Shown here: piece by piece, positions 56,608 to 64,000 of the stretch
Layout of the letters: every line of letters begins with the position of its first letter
Position numbering within the stretch: position 1 is the first letter of the stretch
NCBI RefSeq assembly: GCF_000297775.1
Contig: NZ_JH815519.1
Coordinates: 83,073 to 147,072, forward strand
Length of the DNA stretch: 64,000 bases
Origin: Sutterella wadsworthensis 2_1_59BFAA
GTDB lineage: Bacteria > Pseudomonadota > Gammaproteobacteria > Burkholderiales > Burkholderiaceae_F
Direction of reading: 5' to 3'
Position numbers and translations under genes: made by a program
Notes under the pieces: model-generated
Databases searched by the model: none
The model's input: the letters and a program-made list of their open reading frames with translations, nothing else
Told to the model about the DNA's origin: nothing

Positions 56608-56858
56608 GCTATCTCTTCTTCTCCATGACGCCCGTCGTTGATGTCACGAGCTCTTGCGCTCATTGTACAGGCCGCCAACTCCCGCAGGCCCGCGCGGCCT
56701 CCGCGACACAAAAGAGCGGCAGTCGACGCGATCCTTCGCCCGAATGGTCGACAAATGATTTTCTCCTGCAACACATGGGCTTTGCCCGCACCATTCTCAG
56801 AAAACCCCAGGCTCTTCGCATCACGGGTCTTGAATTGCCGACAATTTGTAAACTTTGC
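56608..56858. other. Intergenic region between yihY and the RNA gene
   Basis: No gene supported. The part after about 56750 is AT-richer and leads into the RNA gene promoter. Overlapping short frames on both strands lack family features or ribosome binding sites. Confidence 0.35.
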
Positions 56859-56887
56859 TCGACAAGTCGCTAAAACTTGTGTATAGT
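56859..56887 (+). promoter_or_regulatory. Promoter of the orphan RNA gene
   Basis: TCGACA at 56859-56864 (5 of 6 to consensus) and TATAGT at 56882-56887 (5 of 6) are separated by exactly 17 bases, the best promoter seen in the core part of this window. It reads away from yihY, into a region without any gene. Confidence 0.75.
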
Positions 56888-56893
56888 TCACCC

Positions 56894-57037
56894 CTATCGA
56901 CGGACCGACTCTAAGCGGTTCGTCGTCTTTTCGGTCAGACGCGGCTCCTGTCAGGGGCGCCTGCGTCAGCGGCAGTAAGGCGCCGCTCCGAAAAAGGGGG
57001 AACGAAAAGGCCGGTTTTCGACGAAACCGGCCTTTTT
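56894..57037 (+). ncRNA. Orphan structured RNA gene of about 144 nt
   Basis: Between a near-consensus promoter and an intrinsic terminator lies a stretch without any reading frame but with three clear hairpins. Stem A is 56899-56907/56916-56924 (9 pairs, one G-U, 8-base loop). Stem B is 56938-56967 (gacgc/gcgtc, then ggc/gcc past a bulge). Stem C is 56968-56973/56982-56987 (agcggc/gccgct, 8-base loop). CCCCT near the 5' end can pair with AGGGG at 56995-56999, closing a multi-branch fold. It does not match tRNA, SRP RNA, tmRNA or RNase P features. Because the terminator comes before any gene, it is more likely a small RNA than a riboswitch. Confidence 0.65.
57005..57037 (+). terminator. Terminator of the orphan RNA gene
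   Basis: ggccggttt (57009-57017) pairs with aaaccggcc (57024-57032), with AAAA before and TTTTT after. Confidence 0.85.
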
Positions 57038-57060
57038 CATTTTGTACGCCGCGGACATGA

Positions 57061-57090
57061 AAAACGCCGCGGACCGCGGCGTTTTTTTTT
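57061..57090. terminator. Terminator downstream of pgsA
   Basis: aaaacgccgcgg pairs with ccgcggcgtttt across 57061-57085, with long A and T runs on the two sides, so it can act for the minus-strand pgsA and as a back-up for the RNA gene. Confidence 0.8.
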
Positions 57091-57131
57091 GATTTCCGGA
57101 TTCGCTTCCGGGTTCGTCTCGGGAGTCGTTC

Positions 57132-57761
57132 TCAGAGTGCGTCGGACGCGGGAGCCGTGAGAGCCTTGCGGGCGGCCATGAGGTAGACGTACATCGAATA
57201 GATGGTGAGCACGGCGGCGACGATGATGAGGACGCGGCCGAGGAAGGCGATGTTGAGCTCGCCGCTCAGGAGGCTCGTGCTAACGACGACGGGATCCCAC
57301 CAGAGGAGCATCGGGATGGCGGTCATCTGGGCAATGGTCTTGATCTTGCCGAACCAGTTGACCTTGACGGCGCCCGAGGCGCCGACCTTGGCCATCCACT
57401 CGCGCAGGGCGGAGACCGTGATCTCGCGGCCGATGATGACGAGGGCGACGAGCATGTCGCATCGGTCGAGGCCCACGAGGGCGACGAGCGCGGCGCTCAC
57501 GAGGAGCTTGTCGGCGACGGGATCGAGGAAGGCGCCCATGGGCGTGGCCCAGCCCTGATAGCGGCGGGCGAGGAAGCCGTCAAGCGCGTCGGTGATGGCG
57601 GCGATGACGAACATCAGCATGGCGGTCGCGTTCTTCGTCCCCATCGTCATCCACGTTTCGGGAAGATAGAAGATGCCGATGACGAGCGGAATCATCGCGA
57701 TGCGCATCCAGGTGAGGAGCATCGGGACGTTGAGCTTGAATGGGGGCTTGAGTTTGGGCAT
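57132..57761 (-). CDS. pgsA: CDP-diacylglycerol-glycerol-3-phosphate 3-phosphatidyltransferase
   Basis: The 209-residue membrane enzyme makes phosphatidylglycerol phosphate. The CDP-alcohol transferase motif D-x2-D-G-x2-A-R-x8-G-x3-D-x3-D is complete (DALDGFLARRYQGWATPMGA, then FLDPVADK). It lies 20 bases after uvrC, the common uvrC-pgsA order of proteobacteria, and ends before a terminator. Confidence 0.95.
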   Translation of the reverse strand: MPKLKPPFKLNVPMLLTWMRIAMIPLVIGIFYLPETWMTMGTKNATAMLMFVIAAITDALDGFLARRYQGWATPMGAFLDPVADKLLVSAALVALVGLDRCDMLVALVIIGREITVSALREWMAKVGASGAVKVNWFGKIKTIAQMTAIPMLLWWDPVVVSTSLLSGELNIAFLGRVLIIVAAVLTIYSMYVYLMAARKALTAPASDAL

Positions 57762-57781
57762 GTGCGGGTCCTTGTCGCTTT

Positions 57782-59725
57782 TTACTGGCTCCCGTGGAGC
57801 TGAGCATAGATTTTAGCCGCGAGCGCGGCGGAAATGCCGTCGACTCGCGCAATATCTTCGGCCGAGGCGTTCGAAAGCTGCTTCATGCCGCCAAAATGCG
57901 TGAGAAGCTTCGCGCGGCGCTTGGGTCCGATCCCCTCGAGATCCTCGAGCCGGCTCGACTGACGGGTCTTCGCGCGCTTGGCGCGCATGCCCGTGATGGC
58001 GAAGCGGTGGGCCTCGTCGCGGATCTCGGCGATGAGCATGAGCGCGCGGCTCATGGTGCCGAGCACGAGCGGCTCGCGGCGCACGCCGTCGATCTCGGGG
58101 AAGATCAGGGTCTCGAGACCCACCTTGCGGCCCTCGCCCTTGGCGACGCCGACGATGACGGAAAGATCGAGTCCGAGCTCAGTGAAGACCTGTCTGGCCA
58201 TCTCGACCTGCCCCTTGCCGCCGTCGACGAGCACGACGCTCGGCAGCACGGCCTCGCCGCGCGTCACGGGCCTGTAGCGGCGCTCGAGCACCTGGCGCAT
58301 GGCCGCGTAGTCGTCACCTGGCTCGATGCCCGTGATGTTGAAGCGCCTGTAGAGGGCGGACTGCATGCGACCCTCGGAGAAGACGACGCAGGAGGCCTGC
58401 GTGGCCTCGCCCGCCGTGTGCGAGATGTCGAAGCACTCGACGCGGAAGTTCATCGGATCGCCGTCGTCGGGCTCGAACCCGAGGATGTCGATGAGCTCCC
58501 TGAGTCTTGCGAGCTGGCTGCCTTCCTCCTGAAGGTGGCGCGCGAGCGCGATCTCGGCACCCTTCGCGCACATCTCGAGCCAGCGCCTGCGCGTCTCGCG
58601 CGGCTCCGCCACCACCGTGACGCGCCTTCCGGCCGCGGCCGACATCGCCTCGGCGACGGCCTCGACCGTCTCGTGGCGCTCCTCGTCGGACATGACGGCA
58701 CCGTCGAGGATGATGACGTTGGGCACCGGCATCCCGTCGCCGTAGTGCTGGCGCACGAAGGCCGTCATAATCTCGGCCTTCGAGGGCATGAGCGACTCGC
58801 TCCTCACGCCGAGCTTCGGGAAGCACGGACGGTCGCCGAGATGGCGCCCGCCCCTGACCATCGCGAGGTTGACGCAGGCGACGGCGCCCGAAACGGCGAC
58901 CGCCACGACGTCCGCGTCGGTGTCGCCGCCCGTCGTCTCGATCGCCTGCTGGTGCTGCACGGTCGTGAGCGCCGCGATGCGGTCCCTGTAGAAGGCGGCC
59001 TTCTCGAAGGCCCAGGCCTCGGAGGCCTCCCACATGCGCCTTTCATAGTCCTCGACGATGTCGCGCGTGCGCCCCTCGAGAAAGGCGGCGGCGCGCTCGA
59101 TGTCCTTCGCGTAGTCCTCCTTCGTGACGGCGCCCACGCAGGGCGCCGAGCAGCGGCCGATCTGGCCGAGCAGGCACGCGCGGTCGCGGTTCGAGAAGAC
59201 GGAGTTCTCGCAGGTCCTCAGGCCGAAGACCTTCTGCATGATCTGGATCGCCTCGCGCACGGCCGTCCCGTTGGGATAGGGCCCGAAGAAGCGGGACTTG
59301 CGGTCGACGCCGCCGCGATAGTAGGAGAGCCGCGGAAACGCCTCGGGACCGAGCCTCAGATAGGGATAGCTCTTGTCGTCCCTGAAGAGGATGTTGTACT
59401 TCGGGCTCAGCGTCTTGATGAGGTTGTTCTCAAGAAGAAGGGCCTCCGCCTCGCTGCGCGTGACGGTGGTCTCGAGTCTGGCGATCTGGCTCACCATGAT
59501 CGCGATGCGCGGGGAGAGCCCCGCGGGATTGCGGAAGTAGGACGAGACGCGCTTCTTGAGGTCGCGCGCCTTGCCGACGTAGAGGCATGCGCCCGCTGTG
59601 TCGAAGTAGCGGTAGCATCCGGGCAGGTTCGGAAGGGTCCTGATCTCCTGATGCGGATCGAAGGCGGTCTTCGGCGCGGCGTCCTCGGCGAGGACGATCC
59701 CGCCGGCGGCATCTTTTTCTGTCAT
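57782..59725 (-). CDS. uvrC: UvrABC excinuclease subunit C
   Basis: The 647-residue nuclease makes both cuts around a DNA lesion bound by UvrB. It has an N-terminal GIY-YIG domain ([20 protein letters not shown]), a UVR motif in the middle ([20 protein letters not shown]), an RNase H-like endonuclease domain ([17 protein letters not shown]) and a C-terminal double helix-hairpin-helix ([17 protein letters not shown]). Length is normal. It is the first gene of a unit with pgsA. Confidence 0.95.
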   Translation of the reverse strand: MTEKDAAGGIVLAEDAAPKTAFDPHQEIRTLPNLPGCYRYFDTAGACLYVGKARDLKKRVSSYFRNPAGLSPRIAIMVSQIARLETTVTRSEAEALLLENNLIKTLSPKYNILFRDDKSYPYLRLGPEAFPRLSYYRGGVDRKSRFFGPYPNGTAVREAIQIMQKVFGLRTCENSVFSNRDRACLLGQIGRCSAPCVGAVTKEDYAKDIERAAAFLEGRTRDIVEDYERRMWEASEAWAFEKAAFYRDRIAALTTVQHQQAIETTGGDTDADVVAVAVSGAVACVNLAMVRGGRHLGDRPCFPKLGVRSESLMPSKAEIMTAFVRQHYGDGMPVPNVIILDGAVMSDEERHETVEAVAEAMSAAAGRRVTVVAEPRETRRRWLEMCAKGAEIALARHLQEEGSQLARLRELIDILGFEPDDGDPMNFRVECFDISHTAGEATQASCVVFSEGRMQSALYRRFNITGIEPGDDYAAMRQVLERRYRPVTRGEAVLPSVVLVDGGKGQVEMARQVFTELGLDLSVIVGVAKGEGRKVGLETLIFPEIDGVRREPLVLGTMSRALMLIAEIRDEAHRFAITGMRAKRAKTRQSSRLEDLEGIGPKRRAKLLTHFGGMKQLSNASAEDIARVDGISAALAAKIYAQLHGSQ

Positions 59726-59824
59726 GGCTCGGCTCTGGTGAACGTCCGATGATTTTAACGCGCGCCCGCGCGCTACAATGCGCGCACGTTCAACTCGTTA
59801 CGCTTCTGCAAAGGCTTCAGCACC

Positions 59825-60976
59825 ATGTCCCAAAGAGCCGAATCCGCCGACACCGTCCTTGCGCCCGCAGGCGCCGTCATCTTCTGCCGCGTCATCGACA
59901 ACTTCGGCGACGCGGGCGTCACCTGGCGACTCTCCAAGCGCCTGCGCGACCTCGGCCTGCCCGTCACGCTCGTCATCGACGCCGTCGACGTGCTCGCGAG
60001 GCTCGTGCACGACCTCGACCCCGCCGCCACGGACGCGCTCGTGCGCGGCATCCGCATCGCCGACTGGGACGCCTTCGAGGCCGAGGTTTCGGCAGGCGAC
60101 CTCTCCCGCATCGGCGGCGTCTGGCCCTCGCTCGTCTTCGAGACCTTCGGCTGCCGCCTGCCCGACGCCGTCGAGGCAGGTCTCTGCGACGGCCGCACCC
60201 GCCTCTGGGTCAATCTCGACTACCTCTCCGCCGAGGAATGGGTCGAGGGCTCGCACATGGTCTGGGGCCTGCATCCGACGCTGCCCGTCAAAAAGCTCTG
60301 GTTCTTCCCGGGCTTCACCGACAGGACGGGCGGCCTTCTCATCGAGGACGGGCTCGACGAGGCCCGCAGGGCCTTCGACGCAGCCGCCTGGCGCCGTGCG
60401 CACGGTGCAAGGGACGGGCTTCGCACGCTCTTCTTCTTCGTCTACCCCGTCAACGCGATCGACCGCCTTGCCGCCGGCCTCAGGGCCGCGGGCGAGCCCC
60501 TCAACCTGATGCTCGCGCCGGGCGAGGCCTCCGACATGCTCGAGCGCGCCCTCAAGGGCGACGCCCGCTTCAACGTCGTGCGCCTGCCCTTCGTGCCGCA
60601 GGAGGAGTTCGACGACATCCTGCGCGCCGTCGACGGCGCAGTCATCCGCGGCGAGGACAGCTTCGTGCGCGCCCAGCTCGCGGGGACGCCGCTCCTCTGG
60701 GCCACCTACCCGACCGAGGACAAGGCTCACGAGATCAAGCTCGACGCCTGGCTCGCAAGGTTCAGGGAGGCCTGGCCTGCGGACGCCGCCGTCCCCTTCG
60801 AGACCTACGAGGCCGCCTCCCGCCACTGGGTCGACGGCACGCTCGAGCCCGCCGAGGTGAAGGCCTGGCTCGACCAGCTGCCCGTCCAGAAGAGGGCCGC
60901 CGAAGTCTGGCGCGAGTCGCTTCTCAGGCGCGGCGACCTTGCCCGCCGCATACTCGAACTCGTCCCGCGCGCCTGA
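59825..60976 (+). CDS. earP: EF-P arginine rhamnosyltransferase
   Basis: The 383-residue glycosyltransferase attaches rhamnose from dTDP-rhamnose to Arg32 of elongation factor P. The head VIDNFGDAGVTWRLSKRL and the late RGEDSFVRAQLAGTPLLWAT and TEDKAHEIKLDAW stretches, with the catalytic Asp/Glu region, identify the family. Efp follows after 180 bases on the same strand and has Arg at the target position. The ATG at 59825 follows AAAGG. Confidence 0.94.
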   Translation: MSQRAESADTVLAPAGAVIFCRVIDNFGDAGVTWRLSKRLRDLGLPVTLVIDAVDVLARLVHDLDPAATDALVRGIRIADWDAFEAEVSAGDLSRIGGVWPSLVFETFGCRLPDAVEAGLCDGRTRLWVNLDYLSAEEWVEGSHMVWGLHPTLPVKKLWFFPGFTDRTGGLLIEDGLDEARRAFDAAAWRRAHGARDGLRTLFFFVYPVNAIDRLAAGLRAAGEPLNLMLAPGEASDMLERALKGDARFNVVRLPFVPQEEFDDILRAVDGAVIRGEDSFVRAQLAGTPLLWATYPTEDKAHEIKLDAWLARFREAWPADAAVPFETYEAASRHWVDGTLEPAEVKAWLDQLPVQKRAAEVWRESLLRRGDLARRILELVPRA

Positions 60977-61156
60977 GGCGCAGGCAGGCGTCAGGGCTGC
61001 AGGGGCGCCTCCGCATCAAAACCCGGGCCCAAATTAACAGTTCAAGGGCCGGAAAATTTGGTAGAATCGTCTGCTATTGATTTTTTGCTTCTTGCGCCCT
61101 CTTGCAAACGGGCGCGGGAAAAATTCTCGCAACACTGCAATTAGGGAATCTGATAA

Positions 61157-61714
61157 ATGAAAACCGCTCAGGAACTCCGCCTCGGCAACGTCTTCATGGT
61201 CGGCAAGGACCCGATGGTCGTTGTCAAGTCCGAATACTCGAAGGGTGGCCGCGGTGCCTCCACGGTCAAGATGAAGATGAAGAACCTTCTCACGAACGCC
61301 ATGACGGAAACCGTTTTCCGTGCTGACGACAAGTTTGAAGACCTCATCCTCGAACGCAAGGAAGTGACGTACTCCTACTTCGCCGATCCGCACTATGTCT
61401 GGATGGACGAGGAATACAACCAGTACGAAGTCGAAGCCGACGTCATGGCTGAAGCCCTCAAGTACCTTGAGGACGGCATGGCTGCTGAAGCCGTCTTCTA
61501 CGAAGGCCGCGCCATCTCCATCGAACTCCCGACGATCCTCGTCCGTGAAGTCACCTACACGGAACCGGCCGTCAAGGGCGACACCTCCGGCAAGGTCATG
61601 AAGCCCGCCAAGATCGCCACCGGCTACGAACTCTCCGTCCCGGCCTTCGTTGAAGCTGGCGACAAGATCGAAATCGACACCCGTACGGGCGAATACCGCA
61701 ACCGCGTGAAGTAA
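61157..61714 (+). CDS. efp: Elongation factor P
   Basis: The 185-residue protein rescues ribosomes stalled at proline runs. Its loop reads YSKGGRGAS with Arg32 at the tip, the residue rhamnosylated by EarP, in place of the Lys used in E. coli. The three OB-type domains are complete ([20 protein letters not shown], ending [13 protein letters not shown]). A TAGAAT hexamer at 61062-61067 suggests its own promoter. Codon use is less GC-rich than in its neighbours, as expected for a highly expressed gene. Confidence 0.97.
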   Translation: MKTAQELRLGNVFMVGKDPMVVVKSEYSKGGRGASTVKMKMKNLLTNAMTETVFRADDKFEDLILERKEVTYSYFADPHYVWMDEEYNQYEVEADVMAEALKYLEDGMAAEAVFYEGRAISIELPTILVREVTYTEPAVKGDTSGKVMKPAKIATGYELSVPAFVEAGDKIEIDTRTGEYRNRVK

Positions 61715-61743
61715 TCTTCACCGATCGGTCGATCGAACAGAAA

Positions 61744-61777
61744 ACCCGACGCTCCTCACAGGACGTCGGGTTTTTCT
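61744..61777 (+). terminator. Terminator after efp
   Basis: acccgacg (61744-61751) pairs with cgtcgggt (61764-61771), followed by TTTTCTTTT. Confidence 0.85.
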
Positions 61778-61843
61778 TTTGTTCCGGCTTGCGCTACACT
61801 GCGAGGCGTCTCAGCATCAACGCACTCCGCAGGTTCTACCACC

Positions 61844-62341
61844 ATGGACATCCAGAAAGACAACCGCATGTACATGCAGATCGCGCTTCTCACTTCCCAG
61901 AGAAGCTACGCCCGCCGCCTCAAGGTGGGTTGCGTAATCGTCAAGAACCACTCCATCATCTCATTCGGCTGGAACGGCATGCCCACGGGCTACGACAACT
62001 GCTGCGAAATGGAGGTGGACGGCCGTCTCGTGACCCGTCCCGAAGTGCAGCACGCCGAGCTCAACGCCATCGCGAAGCTCGCGGAGAACGGCTACTCCAG
62101 CAAGGGTGCCGCCATCTTCATCACGCACAGCCCCTGCATCCACTGCGCACTCCTCATCCAGAAGTGCGGCATCACCGACGTCTACTACCACACGCTCTAC
62201 CGCAGCAGCGAGGGCCTTGAATTCCTCAAGCGCGCGGGCGTCAACGTCACGCACCTTGACGTCGAGCCGCCGTTCCCGATGCAGCCGTGCGACTGCAGGA
62301 TCGAGGGCTGCGACTGCGGCGGCACGGGTTCCGTGCACTAG
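61844..62341 (+). CDS. dCMP deaminase-family protein (ComEB-like)
   Basis: The 165-residue zinc enzyme has the cytidine-deaminase signature: HAELNAI with the catalytic Glu, and PCIHCALLIQKCG with two zinc Cys. The head QIALLTSQRSYARRLKVGCV and the GWNGMPTGYDNCCE stretch are typical of deoxycytidylate deaminases, which feed dUMP for thymidylate. The C-terminal end is Cys-rich (PCDCRIEGCDCGG), which is unusual and may add a metal site. It converges with the next gene over 19 bases. Confidence 0.88.
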   Translation: MDIQKDNRMYMQIALLTSQRSYARRLKVGCVIVKNHSIISFGWNGMPTGYDNCCEMEVDGRLVTRPEVQHAELNAIAKLAENGYSSKGAAIFITHSPCIHCALLIQKCGITDVYYHTLYRSSEGLEFLKRAGVNVTHLDVEPPFPMQPCDCRIEGCDCGGTGSVH

Positions 62342-62360
62342 GATCCCGCATCCGGCCCGA

Positions 62361-63878
62361 TCAGGTCGGATCACTTCTCCACTTTTTCGCCTTTGGCTTG
62401 AGCGCGAGCGACCTTTCAGCCGCCGCGCGGCCCGCGTCGCGTCCCTGCACGAGGCAGGTGATGAGCGACATGCCGCCCGGACGCCCGCGTCCGAAGATCC
62501 CGCCCGTCGTCTCGCCCGCCGCCCAGAATCCCGGGATCGGCATGCCCCTGCGGTCCAGAAGCCGCGCCTCGGAACTCACCGCGAGGCCGCCCAGCGTCAT
62601 GTGCACGTACACCGCCTCCCGTCCCCAGTAGTAGGGCGGCGAATCGATCGCCTGCGTGAAGATCCGCTTGCCGAACCTGCGGTCAAGGCCCTTGGCGGCG
62701 TCCTCGTTGTATTCGCTGATCGTGCGCCTGAGGGGGTTGACGGGCACGTCCATGGCCCTTGCCATCTCCTCGATCGTGTTCGAGCGGCGCACCGTGCCGT
62801 CGGCGAGCTTGAGGCCGAGCGTCCCGCCCTTTCTCGAGCGGCTGTCCGTGATCACCCAGCACGTGCGGCCGGGCTGCGCCAGAATGGCCTCGCTGATGTC
62901 GTAGATGGGCATCTCCTCGTTCATGAAGCGCTCGCCCGAGCTGTTGACGTAGATGTCACCGCCCACGTAGTCGAGAAGACGCCCGCCCGCGTAGGGCAGC
63001 AGGATGATGTTGCTCATTCCGACCGTGTGACCGCCCACCATGGCGCCCAAATCGAGCCCGTCGCCCGTGGCACCGTCGAAGTAAAGTCCCTGCGGATTGG
63101 CCGTGGTGGGCACGTCGACCGTGAGACGATCGTCGTAGAGCAGGCGCCTGCCCACGTCGGCCGTGAAGCCGCCCGTGGCGATCACGATGCCGCCCGCGCG
63201 GAGCACCTCGTCCCTCACTTCGCCGCCGGGCAGCGTGCGCTTCACCGCAACCCTGACGAGTCCGTCCTCCTCGGCCCTGCCGAGCCGCACGGCGCGCGTG
63301 TTGAGCGCCGTCGTCACGCCGAGCATTCTTGCGTTCTCGTGAAGCGCGATCACGAAGCGGCGGCCTGCGGCAAGACCGAGCGCCGTCACGCTTCGCGGAT
63401 GCATGTCGCCCACGGCCTGATAGGCGGTGCGCGTCATGACGAGACCGAGCCCCTCGAGCCAGTCGACGGCCGCCTCGGACTCGGTCGCAATGCGGGTGAT
63501 GTGCGGTCTCAGGACCGTGCCGCCCGCCTTGATCGCGTCCTGGATCCAGAGCTCCACGGAGTCCGTGAAGCCGATGGGCGCCTGACGCCTCGGACTCAGC
63601 ACGGCGACGGAGCCCGCCGCATAGAGCGTGTGCCCGCCCACGAGCGGCCCCTTTTCAAGAAGCAGCACGCGCACGGCACCCGCCTCTCTGGCGGAGACCG
63701 CGGCCGTGAGGCCGGCCATGCCCGTGCCGATCACGATCACGTCCCAGTCCTGCTGCAGGTCCTCCCTGTGGCCGGCAAGCGCGTGCGCGGGGCAGAGCGC
63801 CGCTGCGGCGCCTGCCGCCAGCAGCCTGCGCCTCAGGCGGTCGGGTCCTTCCTTGCTCTTGTTGCGGGCGAACGTCAT
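62361..63878 (-). CDS. Tat-exported FAD-dependent fumarate-reductase-like flavoprotein
   Basis: The 505-residue protein begins with a twin-arginine-type signal (DRLRRRLLAAGAAAALCPAH) and then the FAD loop DVIVIGTGMAGLTAAVSARE. Further FAD and substrate stretches are GGIVIATGGFTADVGRRL and GFWAAGETTGGIFGRGRPGG. It has no heme domain of its own. Relatives reduce fumarate, urocanate or cinnamate-like acids in the periplasm; the substrate here is not known. The ATG at 63878 is used because the signal begins there. It lies 10 bases after a LuxR-type regulator gene on the same strand. Confidence 0.85.
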   Translation of the reverse strand: MTFARNKSKEGPDRLRRRLLAAGAAAALCPAHALAGHREDLQQDWDVIVIGTGMAGLTAAVSAREAGAVRVLLLEKGPLVGGHTLYAAGSVAVLSPRRQAPIGFTDSVELWIQDAIKAGGTVLRPHITRIATESEAAVDWLEGLGLVMTRTAYQAVGDMHPRSVTALGLAAGRRFVIALHENARMLGVTTALNTRAVRLGRAEEDGLVRVAVKRTLPGGEVRDEVLRAGGIVIATGGFTADVGRRLLYDDRLTVDVPTTANPQGLYFDGATGDGLDLGAMVGGHTVGMSNIILLPYAGGRLLDYVGGDIYVNSSGERFMNEEMPIYDISEAILAQPGRTCWVITDSRSRKGGTLGLKLADGTVRRSNTIEEMARAMDVPVNPLRRTISEYNEDAAKGLDRRFGKRIFTQAIDSPPYYWGREAVYVHMTLGGLAVSSEARLLDRRGMPIPGFWAAGETTGGIFGRGRPGGMSLITCLVQGRDAGRAAAERSLALKPKAKKWRSDPT

Positions 63879-63888
63879 GATCGGATCC

Positions 63889-64000
63889 TCAGTCCCTGCT
63901 CCTGCCCGCGCCCTTTTCGACGACGCCGATCGTCTCGAGCATCCAGTAGGCCTCAAGGGCGCTCTTGACGCCGAGCTTCGTGAAGGCGCTGCTGCGGTGC
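63889..64000 (-). CDS. LuxR-type response regulator, C-terminal end (partial)
   Basis: The last 36 residues are visible: HRSSAFTKLGVKSALEAYWM followed by a short tail and a TGA at 63889-63891. The HRS...KLGVKS pattern is the recognition helix and end of a LuxR/FixJ-type DNA-binding domain. The rest of the gene lies beyond the window. It is directly upstream of the flavoprotein gene and may control it, as in TtrR-like systems. Confidence 0.7.
   Translation of the reverse strand, partial: HRSSAFTKLGVKSALEAYWMLETIGVVEKGAGRSRD

Noticed and set aside
56894-57037. Orphan RNA as SRP (4.5S) RNA, tmRNA or RNase P RNA
   Set aside because: The conserved GGAAGCAGCC-type SRP loop, the tRNA-like ends of tmRNA and the length and core of RNase P are all absent.

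Overview
The window is a chromosomal stretch of a high-GC betaproteobacterium, most likely a gut-type Burkholderiales of the Sutterella/Parasutterella kind. The main reasons are: the conserved orders cysS-TPR-ppi-ppiB-lpxH, tmk-holB beside mltG-ygfZ, yciB-ppiC and uvrC-pgsA; an EarP/EF-P pair whose EF-P carries Arg32; a Dcu-type C4-dicarboxylate carrier; and two fumarate-reductase-like flavoproteins plus a TtrS-like sensor, which fit an anaerobe using organic electron acceptors. The taxonomic call is inference from content, not a search.

Bases 1-11000 form an accessory, decaying block. It holds the 3' end of an IS256-family element, an intact ureohydrolase gene and a DcuB-type carrier, then a LysR gene split cleanly by an IS1634-like element (6-bp target duplication, frame restored on both sides). 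An IS1111-type element follows, then a lone TnpB element that truncates a LysE-type exporter, and an NhaC-type antiporter pseudogene with a large internal deletion.

Bases 11000-34400 are mostly core: tRNA-Ser(TGA), tilS, accA, cysS, a TPR lipoprotein-like gene, two cyclophilins and an lpxH homologue that lacks two expected metal ligands. An arsenic cluster follows (arsR, arsP-type permease, small thioredoxin, arsC-type phosphatase, ArsR-rhodanese) with two identical operators around a terminator. Next come a tetR-MFP-RND-TolC efflux operon with a clear TetR operator, a DUF4418 membrane protein, an orphan TtrS-like sensor kinase, a chromosomal tyrosine recombinase, holB and tmk.

Bases 34600-47700 hold mltG and ygfZ separated by an intact IscB element with an evident upstream omega-RNA region, a RelB-like-domain protein of unknown function, the threonine/lysine branch genes (thrC-thrB on one strand, hom-lysC-asd on the other), a GNAT gene, and a canonical zinc-ribbon TnpB element directly upstream of that GNAT gene.

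Bases 47700-64000 hold an M16 protease, yciB, a parvulin, yqhD, a frameshifted and 5'-truncated flavoprotein pseudogene, yihY, an orphan structured RNA gene with its own promoter and terminator, pgsA and uvrC, earP and efp, a dCMP deaminase, a Tat-exported flavoprotein and the end of a LuxR-type regulator.

The most striking theme is that three different OMEGA-type nucleases (a TnpB without zinc ribbon, an IscB, a zinc-ribbon TnpB) and an IS110/IS1111 recombinase, all probably guided by element-encoded RNA, sit within 41 kb. The second is the unassigned 144-nt RNA gene near 56.9 kb.
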